Below, in pieces: positions 6,706 to 6,906 of a stretch of 6,906 bases of DNA; the stretch's first letter is position 1; every line of letters starts with the position of its first letter. Origin of the DNA: Kiritimatiellia bacterium (GTDB lineage Bacteria; Verrucomicrobiota; Kiritimatiellia; RFP12; UBA1067); assembly GCA_017508315.1 (NCBI GenBank), contig JAFVZE010000321.1, positions 1-6,906 on the forward strand, read 5' to 3'. The translations under genes and the position numbers were made by a program. The notes beneath the pieces were generated by a model, which was given only the letters and a program-made list of their open reading frames with translations, searched no databases and was not told where the DNA came from.

Positions 6706-6735
6706 ATTATACCATTTCATCCGGCAGAATTTCAA
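6706..6735 (-). promoter_or_regulatory. Promoter of the trpL-trpB2 transcript
   Basis: On the minus strand TTGAAA (6730-6735) and TATAAT (6706-6711) are separated by 18 bases, and TG precedes the -10 by one base (TGGTATAAT, an extended -10). This is a near-consensus sigma-70-type promoter. A start point near A at 6698 is predicted. No Trp-repressor-like operator palindrome is apparent over it, so attenuation may be the main control. Confidence 0.8.
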
Positions 6736-6781
6736 GGGCTGCACTGTTGGCTTTTCCCGGTCATTGCATTACAAACCGGAT

Positions 6782-6906
6782 CTAACGCTCCGGCAGCCGG
6801 TCGGTGAAAATAAAGTCCAGACCGCTCTCGGCAAAAATCTCTTTGCGCCGCTCGGGATCGTCGCAGATGACATAAGCGACTTTCACCCCGTGATCGTGCA
6901 GATATT
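6782..6906 (-). CDS. Partial C-terminus, probable glycerophosphodiester phosphodiesterase family
   Basis: The window edge cuts this gene; only the last 41 residues before TAG (6782-6784) are present. They read YLHDHGVKVAYVICDD..., then an ER/K-rich helix, then SGLDFIFTDRLPER at the end. The order V-strand, D-P-E-x-x helix, then G-x-D-x-I-x-T-D-R-(P/L) is how GDPD-family TIM barrels finish; these enzymes hydrolyse glycerophosphodiesters to glycerol-3-phosphate and an alcohol. The catalytic His and Glu residues lie upstream, outside the window, so activity cannot be judged. It points the same way as trpB2, but trpB2 has its own promoter between them. A different TIM-barrel or haloacid-type protein remains possible. 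Confidence 0.55.
   Translation of the reverse strand, partial: YLHDHGVKVAYVICDDPERRKEIFAESGLDFIFTDRLPER

Noticed and set aside
6556..6735. T-box riboswitch for tryptophan before trpB2
   Set aside because: The leader is too short and lacks the T-box core sequence and a specifier loop; the small coding region with tandem Trp codons and direct pairing alternatives fits ribosome-mediated attenuation.
6757..6779. Hairpin CCGGT...ACCGG after the GDPD-like gene as a terminator
   Set aside because: Only 5 bp with a 13-base loop and followed by GAAAAG rather than a U-tract in the minus-strand RNA.
5386..6807. Plus-strand open frame of 473 codons opposite trpB2
   Set aside because: It is longer than trpB2 but is antisense to it, and its product is Arg/His-rich with no family motif, while the minus strand encodes intact TrpB2 catalytic motifs, a leader peptide and a promoter.

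Overview
The window is GC-rich bacterial chromosomal DNA. A secreted G-W...N-W repeat protein, a NarL-type kinase with an OB-fold-like sensor region, and a TrpB2-type enzyme together suggest the PVC superphylum, most likely Lentisphaerota, Kiritimatiellota or a related Verrucomicrobiota lineage. This placement is inferred from the kinds of proteins present; no marker gene is in the window.

Layout. (1) 56-2062, minus: a 668-residue exported beta-strand repeat protein. (2) 2063-2202: a divergent intergenic region holding a strong GC palindrome and a putative extended -10 promoter for the next operon. (3) 2203-4925, plus: a two-component pair, a membrane histidine kinase with four OB-fold-like repeats in its extracytoplasmic part, and a NarL/FixJ response regulator overlapping it by 4 bases (ATGA). 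(4) 4926-5190: a non-coding gap that holds relics. A clear 5' fragment of a DapA-family (dihydrodipicolinate synthase / N-acetylneuraminate lyase) gene lies on the minus strand, and a possible cupin-like scrap lies on the plus strand. (5) 5191-6555, minus: a complete trpB2 (tryptophan synthase beta-like) gene. (6) 6573-6735, minus: a complete trp attenuator in front of trpB2, with promoter, an 18-codon leader peptide containing tandem Trp codons, an antiterminator and an intrinsic terminator. (7) 6782-6906, minus: the last 41 residues of an upstream gene, probably a glycerophosphodiester phosphodiesterase.

The strongest discovery is the trp attenuator, which was not in the supplied gene list because the leader peptide is only 18 codons. 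Its Trp-Trp codons sit 12 bases before an antiterminator strand that can pair over 10 bp with the 5' arm of the terminator. This is direct sequence evidence that this trpB2 is controlled by tryptophan supply. A second pattern is that three starts (kinase, DapA relic, trp leader) have TGGTANNAT 8-13 bases before an ATGAAA start and no Shine-Dalgarno sequence, suggesting transcripts with very short or no 5' leader.
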